A stretch of 64,000 nt of DNA from Bacillus australimaris (GTDB taxonomy: Bacteria > Bacillota > Bacilli > Bacillales > Bacillaceae), in NCBI RefSeq assembly GCF_001307105.1, contig NZ_LGYN01000027.1, positions 62,001 to 126,000 of the forward strand. Direction: 5' to 3'. A program made the translations under genes and the position numbers. This document shows positions 54,131 through 62,217 of this stretch, piece after piece (within the stretch, counting starts at the first letter, position 1; each line of letters starts with the position of its first letter). Under the pieces are notes generated by a model. It was not told the DNA's origin, did no database searches, and was given only the letters and a program-made list of their open reading frames with translations.

Positions 54131-54162
54131 AAAAAACCTCTTCATCTATTATGAAGAGGTTC
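54131..54162. terminator. bidirectional terminator before trpP
   Basis: AACCTCTTCAT / ATGAAGAGGTT, 5-nt loop, between convergent genes. Confidence 0.85.
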
Positions 54163-54171
54163 GGTTATTCG

Positions 54172-54690
54172 TTAAGCAACTTCTATCATTCTTGCACGTC
54201 TCAGAATCGACTGAGCAATTGGGAAGACAAATACCATGGCAATGGTATTAATCACGGCTGCTGGCAGGACAACGCCTACAAGAAGTGCTGGTAATGCAGC
54301 TGGCAGTCCAGTAATCAGTAAAGCGGCAGTTAAGAAAATCACGCCGGATACGATGGTTCCAATCGCCGTTAACACAGCGGTCAGCACAACTTTGTTCTTT
54401 ATCTTCATGCAGGATAAGAAAAGGGCCAGGAAGATAAAGGCTGTCACTGGTTTATCAATCATATTCGGAATTTGTCCGCCTGGAAATCCTGTTGTTAAAG
54501 CAGAAATGACACCAGTCACTAGTGCAATCACGATGACGTGCTGAACCTTTGGGAAAAGGATGATGCTTAAAAACATCATGACCAGCATCATATCAGGTTT
54601 CATTCCGAAAAAGATGGGCGGGAAAATCGTATGCAAAACAGCTCCCATTGCTGCAAGCAATGACATAATCACTAATTCTTTTGTTTTCAT
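54172..54690 (-). CDS. trpP: tryptophan transporter TrpP
   Basis: 172 residues, five hydrophobic helices, MKTKELVIMSLLAAMGAVLH; membrane protein of the TrpP family (the YhaG protein). GAGGAG lies upstream of the ATG at 54690 and is embedded in a TRAP target. An upstream in-frame start at 54747 would translate through that target. Confidence 0.92.
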   Translation of the reverse strand: MKTKELVIMSLLAAMGAVLHTIFPPIFFGMKPDMMLVMMFLSIILFPKVQHVIVIALVTGVISALTTGFPGGQIPNMIDKPVTAFIFLALFLSCMKIKNKVVLTAVLTAIGTIVSGVIFLTAALLITGLPAALPALLVGVVLPAAVINTIAMVFVFPIAQSILRRARMIEVA

Positions 54691-54692
54691 TT

Positions 54693-54742
54693 CTATGCTC
54701 TCCTCTGCTAAGCTCTTATAGGACTCTCCAATAATATGGCTC
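54693..54742 (-). promoter_or_regulatory. TRAP (MtrB) binding site over the trpP ribosome binding site
   Basis: Five NAG triplets with exact 2-nt spacers run to the start codon: GAG (54713-54715), TAG (54708), GAG (54703), GAG (54698), TAG (54693-54695). Further GAG triplets lie upstream at 54724-54728 and 54740-54742. Trp-bound TRAP wraps such repeats and would mask the Shine-Dalgarno, as known for B. subtilis trpP. Confidence 0.8.
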
Positions 54743-54819
54743 ATCATTTATTGCAAGAGTCATGACCTTATATATTTCTCGTTATTATAACAAATTTATT
54801 TCCTTATAGAAAAGCCTTT

Positions 54820-55899
54820 TTACTCATTTTCTTGCTGGAACTTTTTCATAAAGTCCGCAAGCTTTTGGCAGTCTTCAATTGATACCGCATTGTAAATAGA
54901 TGCTCTGCATCCACCGACAGAACGGTGGCCGGCAAGTCCAACCATTTGCTCCTGCTTTGCTTTCTCTACAAAGGATGAAGTAAGTGCGTCATCGCGAAGG
55001 GTAAAGGTGACATTCATATGCGAACGGCTGTCAGCACGTGCATGTCCTTTATAAAAACCGCCGCTTTGATCAATTGTATCATAGAGAATGCCTGCTTTTT
55101 GTTCGTTGCGTTTTTCCGCTGCTTCTACACCGCCAGCTTGTTTAACATGCTCAAGGACAAGCGACAGCATATAAATCGCAAAAGTCGGTGGTGTGTGATA
55201 AAGAGAGTTGGTTTTTGCGTGTGTTGAATATTTTAATATGTTCGGCGTGCTGCTTTTCTCTTTCTCTAATAAACGTTTACGTGCGATCACAATCGTGATG
55301 CCAGAAGGCCCTAGGTTTTTTTGTGCCCCGGCATAAATGAGATCAAATGAAGAAACGTCTATTTTTTTGCTGAGAATATCACTGGACATATCCGCAATGA
55401 GCGGCAATGACGTTTGTGGGAACGTTTTCCACTGTGTGCCGAAAATCGTATTGTTTGATGTGATGTGTAAGTAAGCGCCATCTGTTAAACCAGAAGCATC
55501 TACTTCGGGAATATACGAGTAGTTGTCGTCTTTACTTGAAGCAAGCACAGATGTCTGACCAAACCCTTTTGCTTCTGACAATGCTTTTTCTGACCAAGCG
55601 CCTGTTTGAATGAAATGAGCTGTTTCGCCTTCCTGTAAGAAGTTCATTGGAATCATCGCAAATTGAAGACTAGCTCCGCCTTGTAAAAAGAGGACTTCAT
55701 AATCCTCTGGAATGTCCATCAGTTCCACCAAAAGCGCTTTTGCTTTATTGTGGACCTCTTCATATTCACCGCTGCGATGAGATAGCTCCATCACAGACAT
55801 TCCAGTTTGTTTAAAATCAACAAGTTCTTCCTGTGCTTTTTGAAGCACTTCTAGCGGCAGTGCCGCCGGACCAGCATTAAAATTCGTCGTTCGCTTCAT
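54820..55899 (-). CDS. serC: phosphoserine aminotransferase
   Basis: 359 residues from the ATG at 55899 after GGGAGAG (a GTG one codon earlier is possible). NFNAGPAALPLEVL N-terminus, PLP Lys in YAGAQKNLGPSG, C-terminal VGGCRASIYNA. Class V aminotransferase making 3-phosphoserine for serine synthesis (and needed for PLP synthesis in some bacteria). Confidence 0.95.
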   Translation of the reverse strand: MKRTTNFNAGPAALPLEVLQKAQEELVDFKQTGMSVMELSHRSGEYEEVHNKAKALLVELMDIPEDYEVLFLQGGASLQFAMIPMNFLQEGETAHFIQTGAWSEKALSEAKGFGQTSVLASSKDDNYSYIPEVDASGLTDGAYLHITSNNTIFGTQWKTFPQTSLPLIADMSSDILSKKIDVSSFDLIYAGAQKNLGPSGITIVIARKRLLEKEKSSTPNILKYSTHAKTNSLYHTPPTFAIYMLSLVLEHVKQAGGVEAAEKRNEQKAGILYDTIDQSGGFYKGHARADSRSHMNVTFTLRDDALTSSFVEKAKQEQMVGLAGHRSVGGCRASIYNAVSIEDCQKLADFMKKFQQENE

Positions 55900-56046
55900 C
55901 ACAATCTCTCCCTATTTCTCGCGTTAATGGATCAAAAGATAAAACCATCCTATCACAAATTTGAAGCATTTGGACACAAAAATTGAATCGTTCAAAATAT
56001 CTTACTATTAAAAGTAAAAGCAATGAAAAGGGGCAAAAATAAGAAA

Positions 56047-56070
56047 AACCTCATCTGTTAAGATGAGGTA
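56047..56070. repeat. 24-bp direct repeat, left copy (original terminator with T-tract)
   Basis: AACCTCATCTGTTAAGATGA plus GGTA; identical to 56246-56269. It contains the hairpin CCTCATCT / AGATGAGG. On the minus strand this copy is followed by T5, so it is the functional end of the hit terminator. Confidence 0.9.
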
Positions 56071-56245
56071 CAGATTGTTGACAAAGGGCTAAAATGATCT
56101 TTATTTTAGCCCTTTGTCTTCTTTTCAGCGTGATAGAAAACCTTTGAAGTCTAGGAAGGACGAGTACCGGAGCGGAGCGAATTTGACATTCGTGAGCACC
56201 GGCACGCAGACCTGACAACGAATGCGAGGGTTTGTCTACATGCTG
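56071..56245. mobile_element. 175-bp MITE-like intergenic element
   Basis: Begins CAGATTGTTGACAAA and ends TTTGTCTACATGCTG; the reverse complement of the end, CAGCATGTAGACAAA, matches the start at 12 of 15 positions, giving terminal inverted repeats. It contains a perfect 16-bp hairpin (56080-56095 with 56103-56118) and a GC-rich half with the near repeats GAGTACCGGAGCG and GAGCACCGGCACG. It has no ORF. Exactly flanked by 24-bp direct repeats. A part of it recurs at 1264-1317. B. subtilis is known to carry about 190-bp intergenic repeats; relation to these is a guess. Confidence 0.75.
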
Positions 56246-56269
56246 AACCTCATCTGTTAAGATGAGGTA
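56246..56269. repeat. 24-bp direct repeat, right copy (overlaps the hit stop codon)
   Basis: Identical to 56047-56070. Here the hairpin loop contains the hit stop codon (56257-56259) and lacks the T-tract. Confidence 0.9.
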
Positions 56270-56685
56270 AGCCGTGTGTGGATAGCAGAAGAAATGTCTT
56301 TTAAATCCTCTGCCGTATATTGATCTTGATGTGATTTCCATACGGCACCAAAGCCATCGCCTTTGCCGTAGCGCGGAATGATATGCATATGGTAATGGAA
56401 CACAGATTGTCCAGCTTTCTCGCCGTTGTTGTTCAGGAGGTTTAACCCAATTGGTTCAAATTCCTGTTTAATTGCCCGTGCAATTTTCGGAATCGCTTGG
56501 AAGTAGTGGTTAGACACTTCTGGTGTCATCTCATAGATGTTTTCTTTATGTATTTTCGGGATTACAAGGGTATGTCCTTTCGTTACTTGGCTAATATCAA
56601 GAAAAGCCAATACATGCTCGTCTTCATATACTTTTGCACATGGAATGTCTCCATCAATGATCTTGCAAAAAATGCAGTCGCTCAC
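56257..56685 (-). CDS. hit: HIT-family hydrolase Hit
   Basis: 142 residues: CIFCKIIDGDIP zinc-type N-terminus and the histidine triad HYHMHIIPRY near 100. Hydrolyses nucleoside phosphoramidates or dinucleotides. The gene ends inside a terminator hairpin that is the right copy of a direct repeat. Divergent from ecsABC as in B. subtilis. Confidence 0.93.
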   Translation of the reverse strand: MSDCIFCKIIDGDIPCAKVYEDEHVLAFLDISQVTKGHTLVIPKIHKENIYEMTPEVSNHYFQAIPKIARAIKQEFEPIGLNLLNNNGEKAGQSVFHYHMHIIPRYGKGDGFGAVWKSHQDQYTAEDLKDISSAIHTRLTSS

Positions 56686-57172
56686 GCCATGTCACTCCTC
56701 ATTATTTTTCCTTTATCGTATCACAAAAAGAAGCAAAAAAGAAAACAGGACAAGCGAACTCCTTTGGTCGCTCATCCTGCTCCTGCAGAAGAAATGCTGA
56801 TGCTTTCATTCGATATGCCTTTTGAATTCTCTATTTACAGAAATAAAGAATTCATATGCCTGCTATTTCTGCCGTAAACACCTCATTTGACGTTTTGGTT
56901 TGTCGTATACATATTGTATAGGACACAAAAATCAAGAATCAGTGAAGCAAAACAGAAGCTAAGGTTTTTAGATGAAAAACCAACTTGTCATGCGGTTCTT
57001 TGCCTTTAACAAACACCTCATTTACTTATTGGTCATCAAGTTCATTTCTTCTACATACATTATGATGACCAAGCTGCCTATTTTTTATTCATGACTCATC
57101 TATAGGTAAACATTTCAAATTACCTTTCGTTTTTGTTACTATAAAGGTAAAAAGAAAGAAAGGAACGAATTT
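56686..57172. other. intergenic region hit / ecsA
   Basis: 487 bp without a supported gene. Holds a perfect 10-bp inverted repeat TTGGTCATCA (57029-57038) / TGATGACCAA (57063-57072), a smaller hairpin GGTTTTT-AGATG-AAAAACC near 56966, and TACTATAA just upstream of ecsA that may be its -10. Open frames here lack ribosome binding sites. Confidence 0.5.
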
Positions 57173-57913
57173 ATGTCCCTTCTCACTGTAAAAGATGTAA
57201 CGGGTGGATATACGAAGAATCCCGTTCTGAAAAATATTTCATTTGAATTAGAAAGAAATCAAATCGTCGGTCTCATTGGCTTAAACGGGGCGGGGAAAAG
57301 TACAACGATCCGTCATATCATCGGGCTCATGAAACCGCATAAAGGTGTTATTGAATTGAATGGACGAACCCTTCAAGACGATCAAGAGGCGTATCGTTCG
57401 CAATTTACGTTTATTCCAGAAACACCTGTTTTATATGAAGAATTAACCTTAAAAGAGCATTTAGAGCTGACAGCGATGGCTTATGGTCTGTCAAAGGAAC
57501 AATTAGACGAACGACTACCATCGTTACTGAAAGAATTTCGGATGGAGAAACGGCTGAAATGGTTCCCTGCTCATTTTTCAAAAGGAATGAAGCAGAAGGT
57601 CATGATTATGTGTGCCTTCCTTGTTGAACCAGAGCTGTATATCATTGATGAACCGTTTTTAGGGCTTGACCCTCTTGCGATTAATGCACTGCTAGAAAGA
57701 ATGAATGCTGCAAAGAACAACGGCGCTAGTGTCCTAATGTCAACACATATTCTGGCGACAGCTGAACGTTATTGTGATTCCTTTATTATTTTGCACGAAG
57801 GGGAAATCAGAGCGAAAGGAACACTGGCAGAGCTGAGAGAACAGTTCAATATGAGAGATGCGACACTCGATGATCTTTATTTGGAATTAACAAAGGAAGA
57901 AAGCTATGAGTAA
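57173..57913 (+). CDS. ecsA: ABC transporter ATPase EcsA
   Basis: 246 residues: Walker A GLNGAGKSTTIRH, signature-like FSKGMKQKVMIM and Walker B LYIIDEPFLGLDP. With EcsB it supports processing and secretion events such as RsiW proteolysis, alpha-amylase production and competence. AAAGGAACG upstream; 8-bp overlap with ecsB. Confidence 0.95.
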   Translation: MSLLTVKDVTGGYTKNPVLKNISFELERNQIVGLIGLNGAGKSTTIRHIIGLMKPHKGVIELNGRTLQDDQEAYRSQFTFIPETPVLYEELTLKEHLELTAMAYGLSKEQLDERLPSLLKEFRMEKRLKWFPAHFSKGMKQKVMIMCAFLVEPELYIIDEPFLGLDPLAINALLERMNAAKNNGASVLMSTHILATAERYCDSFIILHEGEIRAKGTLAELREQFNMRDATLDDLYLELTKEESYE

Positions 57914-59126
57914 AACAACACAAACCATTTGGAAATCAAGATTAGAGGAACACGTACAAGAAACAAGAAAATACTTAAAATACATGTTCAATGATCATCT
58001 TGTCATCGTGCTCATTTTTTTCCTTGCTGGCGGAGCGAGCTGGTATAGCAGTTGGCTCAAACATATTCCGGCTCATTTCCCGTCCTATTGGGTGATGGCC
58101 GTTGTTTTCTCCTTGGTGCTGACAAGCTCTTACGTGCGTACGTTGATCAAAGAAGCTGATCTCGTGTTTTTGCTTCCTTTAGAAGGGAAGATGGAGCCTT
58201 ATTTAAAACAAGCTTTTAACTTTAGCTTTATTTCTCAGTTGTTTCCTTTGATTGCTGTATCCATTGTCGCCCTTCCGCTTTATTCGGCAGTGTCTTCAGG
58301 AGACATTACGGTGTATGTGCTGATATTGGCGCAAATGATTTTGATAAAGGGCTTGAATACAGCAATTCAATGGAGAATCACTTATTTCCAAGGAAAACAC
58401 GTCAGGTGGATTGATGCAGCCTTTCGTTTTCTATTGAATATGATGTTGATCTACACCGTCTTACAAGCAGCCTATGCGATTGCCATCGTTTTTTATCTTA
58501 TCTATGGTGTTTATCTCGTTTACTTAACAAATGCAGTGAAAAAACAGCCTTTTCAATGGGAATTGCATATTTCTGATGAGTTAAAACGGAAACAGCGTTT
58601 TTATCGCTTAGCAAACTTATTTACAGATGTGCCCCATTTAAAGAAACAGGTGAAAAGAAGAGCATACATGGACTGGCTCTTGCAATTCGTTCCTTACGAC
58701 CAGCGTAAAACGTTTTCTTACATGTATGTGAGGGCGTTTTTGCGCTCAAATGACTATTTTGGTCTTGTGTTTAGATTGACGGCCGTATTTGTGCTGATTA
58801 TTTTGTATACAGGTGCAGCAGGCTGGGTGGGAGCACTACTTGTCTTGTTCACAGTATTTATCACAGGTGTACAGCTTGTGCCGTTAACGAAGCACTTTGC
58901 TCATCTTTCATTACAGGCACTTTATCCAGTTTCTCAAAAAGAAAAGGATCGTAGCTTTTTTGTGCTCGTTCGGAATGTGCTTATCATCCAATCGATATTG
59001 CTGAGCTGCGCGGTACTTCCAGCAGGAGGGTGGCAGGGAAGCGGAATTGCCCTGCTCATTTCCTTGGCATTTGTGCTTGTCCTATTCAAGCCTTACGTAC
59101 AAAGCCGATTAAAAAAGATGAGATAA
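57906..59126 (+). CDS. ecsB: ABC transporter membrane protein EcsB
   Basis: 406 residues with about 8-10 hydrophobic segments in two groups (30-200 and 295-400) around a cytoplasmic middle. Translationally coupled to ecsA. Substrate unknown, although export of peptide fragments is proposed. Confidence 0.93.
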   Translation: MSKTTQTIWKSRLEEHVQETRKYLKYMFNDHLVIVLIFFLAGGASWYSSWLKHIPAHFPSYWVMAVVFSLVLTSSYVRTLIKEADLVFLLPLEGKMEPYLKQAFNFSFISQLFPLIAVSIVALPLYSAVSSGDITVYVLILAQMILIKGLNTAIQWRITYFQGKHVRWIDAAFRFLLNMMLIYTVLQAAYAIAIVFYLIYGVYLVYLTNAVKKQPFQWELHISDELKRKQRFYRLANLFTDVPHLKKQVKRRAYMDWLLQFVPYDQRKTFSYMYVRAFLRSNDYFGLVFRLTAVFVLIILYTGAAGWVGALLVLFTVFITGVQLVPLTKHFAHLSLQALYPVSQKEKDRSFFVLVRNVLIIQSILLSCAVLPAGGWQGSGIALLISLAFVLVLFKPYVQSRLKKMR

Positions 59127-59179
59127 GTGGAGATATGTTTTTTACTGCGAGCGTATGATGACATCAAGGAGGGGACAGG

Positions 59180-59887
59180 ATGAATGCAGCTGAACGAAAG
59201 TTGTATGAAGAAGCCATTCTTTTTCAAACACGTTTTTTAAGAAAACCATCAAAGATCGAACGGTTTTCAAAAGGAGTTCAGCAGCAGGTGAACCGCCGAA
59301 TTCCTGCCAGGTTTCATCAAGTCATCACGAATGCGGTCAAAACAATGGTAGAATCCACTGTATCAGGATCACACTTCACTTCATTTTCAGTGATTAATGA
59401 ACAATTATCTATTGTAGAGCGAAATGAACTGGCAAAGGAAAAAGTGAAGTATTATCAAAAAGCGGCTGCTATCGAAGGGATTGGAACAGGTGCAGGTGGT
59501 TTATTTCTTGGCATGGCAGACTTTCCGCTGCTGCTTAGCATTAAGATGAAATGTCTTTATGAGCTGGCTTGTATTTATGGTTTTGATTTATCTAAAAAAG
59601 AGGAAAGACTCTTTTTGCTTTGTATATTTCAATGCGCCTTTTCCGGCAGTGCACATCGTCAAAAAATGATGAAGATCATAAATGATTGGGAAACGAGCCG
59701 TGAGGAAATGGATTGGTACAGTTTTCAGCAGGAGTATCGGGATTACATAGACCTTGTGAAGCTGTTTCAATTAATGCCGGTCGTCGGAGCGGCTGTTGGA
59801 GGGGTGGCGAATCATCAGCTGACAGGGCAGCTGGGAGATGTCGCACGCCATGTGTTTCATTTACGGATATTGAAAGATATGAAATAG
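59180..59887 (+). CDS. ecsC: EcsC
   Basis: 235 residues, EcsC family (PF12787). Gly-rich hydrophobic motif EGIGTGAGGLFLGMADFPLLLSIK in the middle and VVGAAVGGVANHQLT near the end. Third gene of the operon, 53 bp after ecsB. Not essential for EcsAB function in B. subtilis. Confidence 0.9.
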   Translation: MNAAERKLYEEAILFQTRFLRKPSKIERFSKGVQQQVNRRIPARFHQVITNAVKTMVESTVSGSHFTSFSVINEQLSIVERNELAKEKVKYYQKAAAIEGIGTGAGGLFLGMADFPLLLSIKMKCLYELACIYGFDLSKKEERLFLLCIFQCAFSGSAHRQKMMKIINDWETSREEMDWYSFQQEYRDYIDLVKLFQLMPVVGAAVGGVANHQLTGQLGDVARHVFHLRILKDMK

Positions 59888-59916
59888 AAAAGCCGCTGTA
59901 ACCAGCGGCTTTTTTT
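59888..59916. terminator. bidirectional terminator ecsC / yhaA
   Basis: AAAAGCCGCTG-TAAC-CAGCGGCTTTT, between convergent genes. Confidence 0.92.
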
Positions 59917-61102
59917 ATTCGTTGTAGGAAAGAACGGCATTAGCGAGTACCTTTGCTGCGACAGGCATTGCTTTTTCGTTGATATCGAACTTCGGATGAT
60001 GATGTGGATACACGTCTTGGCTGTTTTCTGGCATGGCGCCTGTGTAGAAGAAGGTGCCAGGGACATGCTGAAGGTAGTAAGCAAAATCTTCTCCACCCAT
60101 TTGGGTTTCGGCTTCTTTTACTTCTGTTACACCCTCTGTCTGTTTTGCGACGTCAGCAATATATTCAGTCGGCTTCGGGTGGTTTTTGACTGCTGGATAT
60201 CCTCTCACATATTCATATGTGTAGGAAGCATCATGCATCTGGCACACCCCTTTTACCACCTGTTCAATTTCCTGTTCGATGATATGTCGTGCACTTTCTT
60301 CAAAGGAACGTGCAGTACCAGTTAAAACAGCTGAATCTGCAATGACGTTAAAAGCATTCTCTGCGACAAAACCTCCAACAGACACTACAGCAGAATCAAC
60401 TGGATTAACTTTACGGGCAACGACCTGCTGCAAGTTTGCGACGATTTGTGAACCGATGAGTACGGCATCTTTCGTTAAGTGAGGCTGGGCGCCATGTCCG
60501 CCTTTTCCTTGGACTCGAATAGAGAAACGATCGGCGGCTGCCATGAAGTTCCCGCTTTTATAAAGAACGGTACCACATGGCTCTGAAGACCAAAGGTGCG
60601 TACCAAATATGACATCAACACCGTCTAAGCAGCCATCTTCAATCATTGGTTTTGCACCGCCGGGAGCATATTCTTCCGCGTGCTGGTGAATGAGGACGAT
60701 TTTCCCTTTTAATTGATCACGATGCGTATGCAGGATTTTTGCTAATACAAGAAGTGTCGCTGTATGCCCATCGTGACCGCACGCATGCATCACACCAGGC
60801 TTTGTTGATTTGTAAGGCACATCCTTTTCATCTTGGATAGGAAGTGCATCAAAATCAGCTCTAAGGGCAATGGTTGGCCCCGGAGAAGCACCTTCAATAA
60901 AAGCGAGTACACCATGACCGCCCACTTGAGTACGTGTTGGTATATGTAATGTATCGTAATAGCTGGCGATGAAAGCGGCTGTTTCTTCTTCCTGAAAAGA
61001 AAGTTCAGGATTCATATGGAGATGGCGTCTAATTTCAACCATTTCCTCATAATGTTCATCAAGACGTTCATTGATGCTTTTTTGTAAAGTGGATATTGTC
61101 AT
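59915..61102 (-). CDS. yhaA: M20 family amidohydrolase YhaA
   Basis: 395 residues from the ATG at 61102, 11 nt after AAGGAGG (the ATG at 61123 overlaps that Shine-Dalgarno). Metal and catalytic motifs HACGHDGHTATLL and HQHAEEYAPGGAK, and QMGGEDFAYYL near the C-terminus. M20D aminoacylase/amidohydrolase; substrate likely an N-acylated amino acid. Confidence 0.9.
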   Translation of the reverse strand: MTISTLQKSINERLDEHYEEMVEIRRHLHMNPELSFQEEETAAFIASYYDTLHIPTRTQVGGHGVLAFIEGASPGPTIALRADFDALPIQDEKDVPYKSTKPGVMHACGHDGHTATLLVLAKILHTHRDQLKGKIVLIHQHAEEYAPGGAKPMIEDGCLDGVDVIFGTHLWSSEPCGTVLYKSGNFMAAADRFSIRVQGKGGHGAQPHLTKDAVLIGSQIVANLQQVVARKVNPVDSAVVSVGGFVAENAFNVIADSAVLTGTARSFEESARHIIEQEIEQVVKGVCQMHDASYTYEYVRGYPAVKNHPKPTEYIADVAKQTEGVTEVKEAETQMGGEDFAYYLQHVPGTFFYTGAMPENSQDVYPHHHPKFDINEKAMPVAAKVLANAVLSYNE

Positions 61103-61252
61103 TGATTCGAAAACCTCCTTCATGCTCTTTTACTGATTGTATTGTAATTGTTAGAATCTTTCAACAGAAGAGGATTTCGTGGTCAATATCAAAAGGTCAT
61201 TTTACTTAAAAGTCGAAGTTGATATAAAGCAGGGAAAAGGGAGGAGTAGTGT

Positions 61253-61540
61253 TTGGGAAGTTGTCCAAATTGTGCAAAAGCATTTTCTTTCATTGAAAAA
61301 ATTCATTTATCACATACGAGAATGATGATATGTCCAAGCTGTCGGCATCAAATCAAAGAAACATTTGTCTCAAAAATGATTTTTTTCATGATCTGCTTGA
61401 TTCCGTTATTGGTGCTGCTCATTCAATTGAAAGGTGCTTCACCGATGTTGAAGTGGCCAATCTTATTAGGATGGATATTACTGAATTTCTATGTGCTTCA
61501 ACCGATGATTCATCGGTACGAGCTGAAAAGAAGCCGATAA
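61253..61540 (+). CDS. zinc-ribbon membrane protein (CXXC-CXXC)
   Basis: 95 residues from TTG after GGGAGGAG. Two CXXC pairs (CPNC at 4-7, CPSC near 28) form a zinc ribbon, followed by two transmembrane helices (MIFFMICLIPLLVLLIQL; WPILLGWILLNFYVLQP). TIGR04104-like. By position it may equal B. subtilis yhgB; not confirmed by sequence. Confidence 0.75.
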   Translation: MGSCPNCAKAFSFIEKIHLSHTRMMICPSCRHQIKETFVSKMIFFMICLIPLLVLLIQLKGASPMLKWPILLGWILLNFYVLQPMIHRYELKRSR

Positions 61541-61544
61541 CATG

Positions 61545-61570
61545 AAAAGCCCAGCTATTGGGCTTTTTTT
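61545..61570. terminator. terminator before hmoB
   Basis: AAAAGCCC / GGGCTTTT with T-tract, between convergent genes. Confidence 0.85.
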
Positions 61571-61604
61571 GATGAAAAAAAGAAGTGCTGAAATAAGCAC
61601 TTCC

Positions 61605-62090
61605 TTAATTGTCTGTGACAGCATGGTAGGATGTGAGATAAGCAGGACGTGAGAAGATGGAGCCTGTATCCTCGTTAGGCTGAAAGAATGCTTCGGATTC
61701 TTGAAAGTCTTGAAATAAGTCCTCTGATTCCCAAAGTGTCAAAATCAAATAAACTTCTTCATCTTTTTGAGGTCTTAAAACACGAAGAGCCTGAAAGCCC
61801 CGCTGATGTTCTGAGAGGTTCGTCTTCTTTTGAAAGGTTGATTCAAAAAGTGCTCTGCTTTCAAGCTTAACAGGAATATGATTCAAGGTGACGAAACCAG
61901 ATTGGACAAGCTCACCTTTCGCATAAATCACATCATAGGCATGAGGAGCTTTAAATACTGTCTCACCCTCCGTTTCATGAAAAAGAGCTGCTTGTTCTTT
62001 CCCGACCATATAAAGCAGACTCTCCAAATGATGCTTCTTTGCAATTTTATGCAAAAAATCTGCTGTTCCATATGTAATATAGAAATTCAT
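61605..62090 (-). CDS. hmoB: haem-degrading monooxygenase HmoB (YhgC)
   Basis: 161 residues. C-terminal ABM (IsdG-like) domain at about 65-155 (GFQALRVLRPQKDEEVYLILTLWES). Opens haem to release iron. Position before pbpF equals yhgC/hmoB. Confidence 0.85.
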   Translation of the reverse strand: MNFYITYGTADFLHKIAKKHHLESLLYMVGKEQAALFHETEGETVFKAPHAYDVIYAKGELVQSGFVTLNHIPVKLESRALFESTFQKKTNLSEHQRGFQALRVLRPQKDEEVYLILTLWESEDLFQDFQESEAFFQPNEDTGSIFSRPAYLTSYHAVTDN

Positions 62091-62217
62091 CTAAACCGCC
62101 TCCTGCTTGATAGTATAACAAAAGAATGATATATAATTCTTTGGTAGTCAATCCATAAAACATATTATGAAGCAATACATCCCATACTATCCGTATAAAG
62201 GAATGAGGTGACCTAAT

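Noticed and set aside
56497-56877. 126-codon plus-strand ORF across hit
   Set aside because: Antisense to hit for most of its length; shadow frame, no ribosome binding site.
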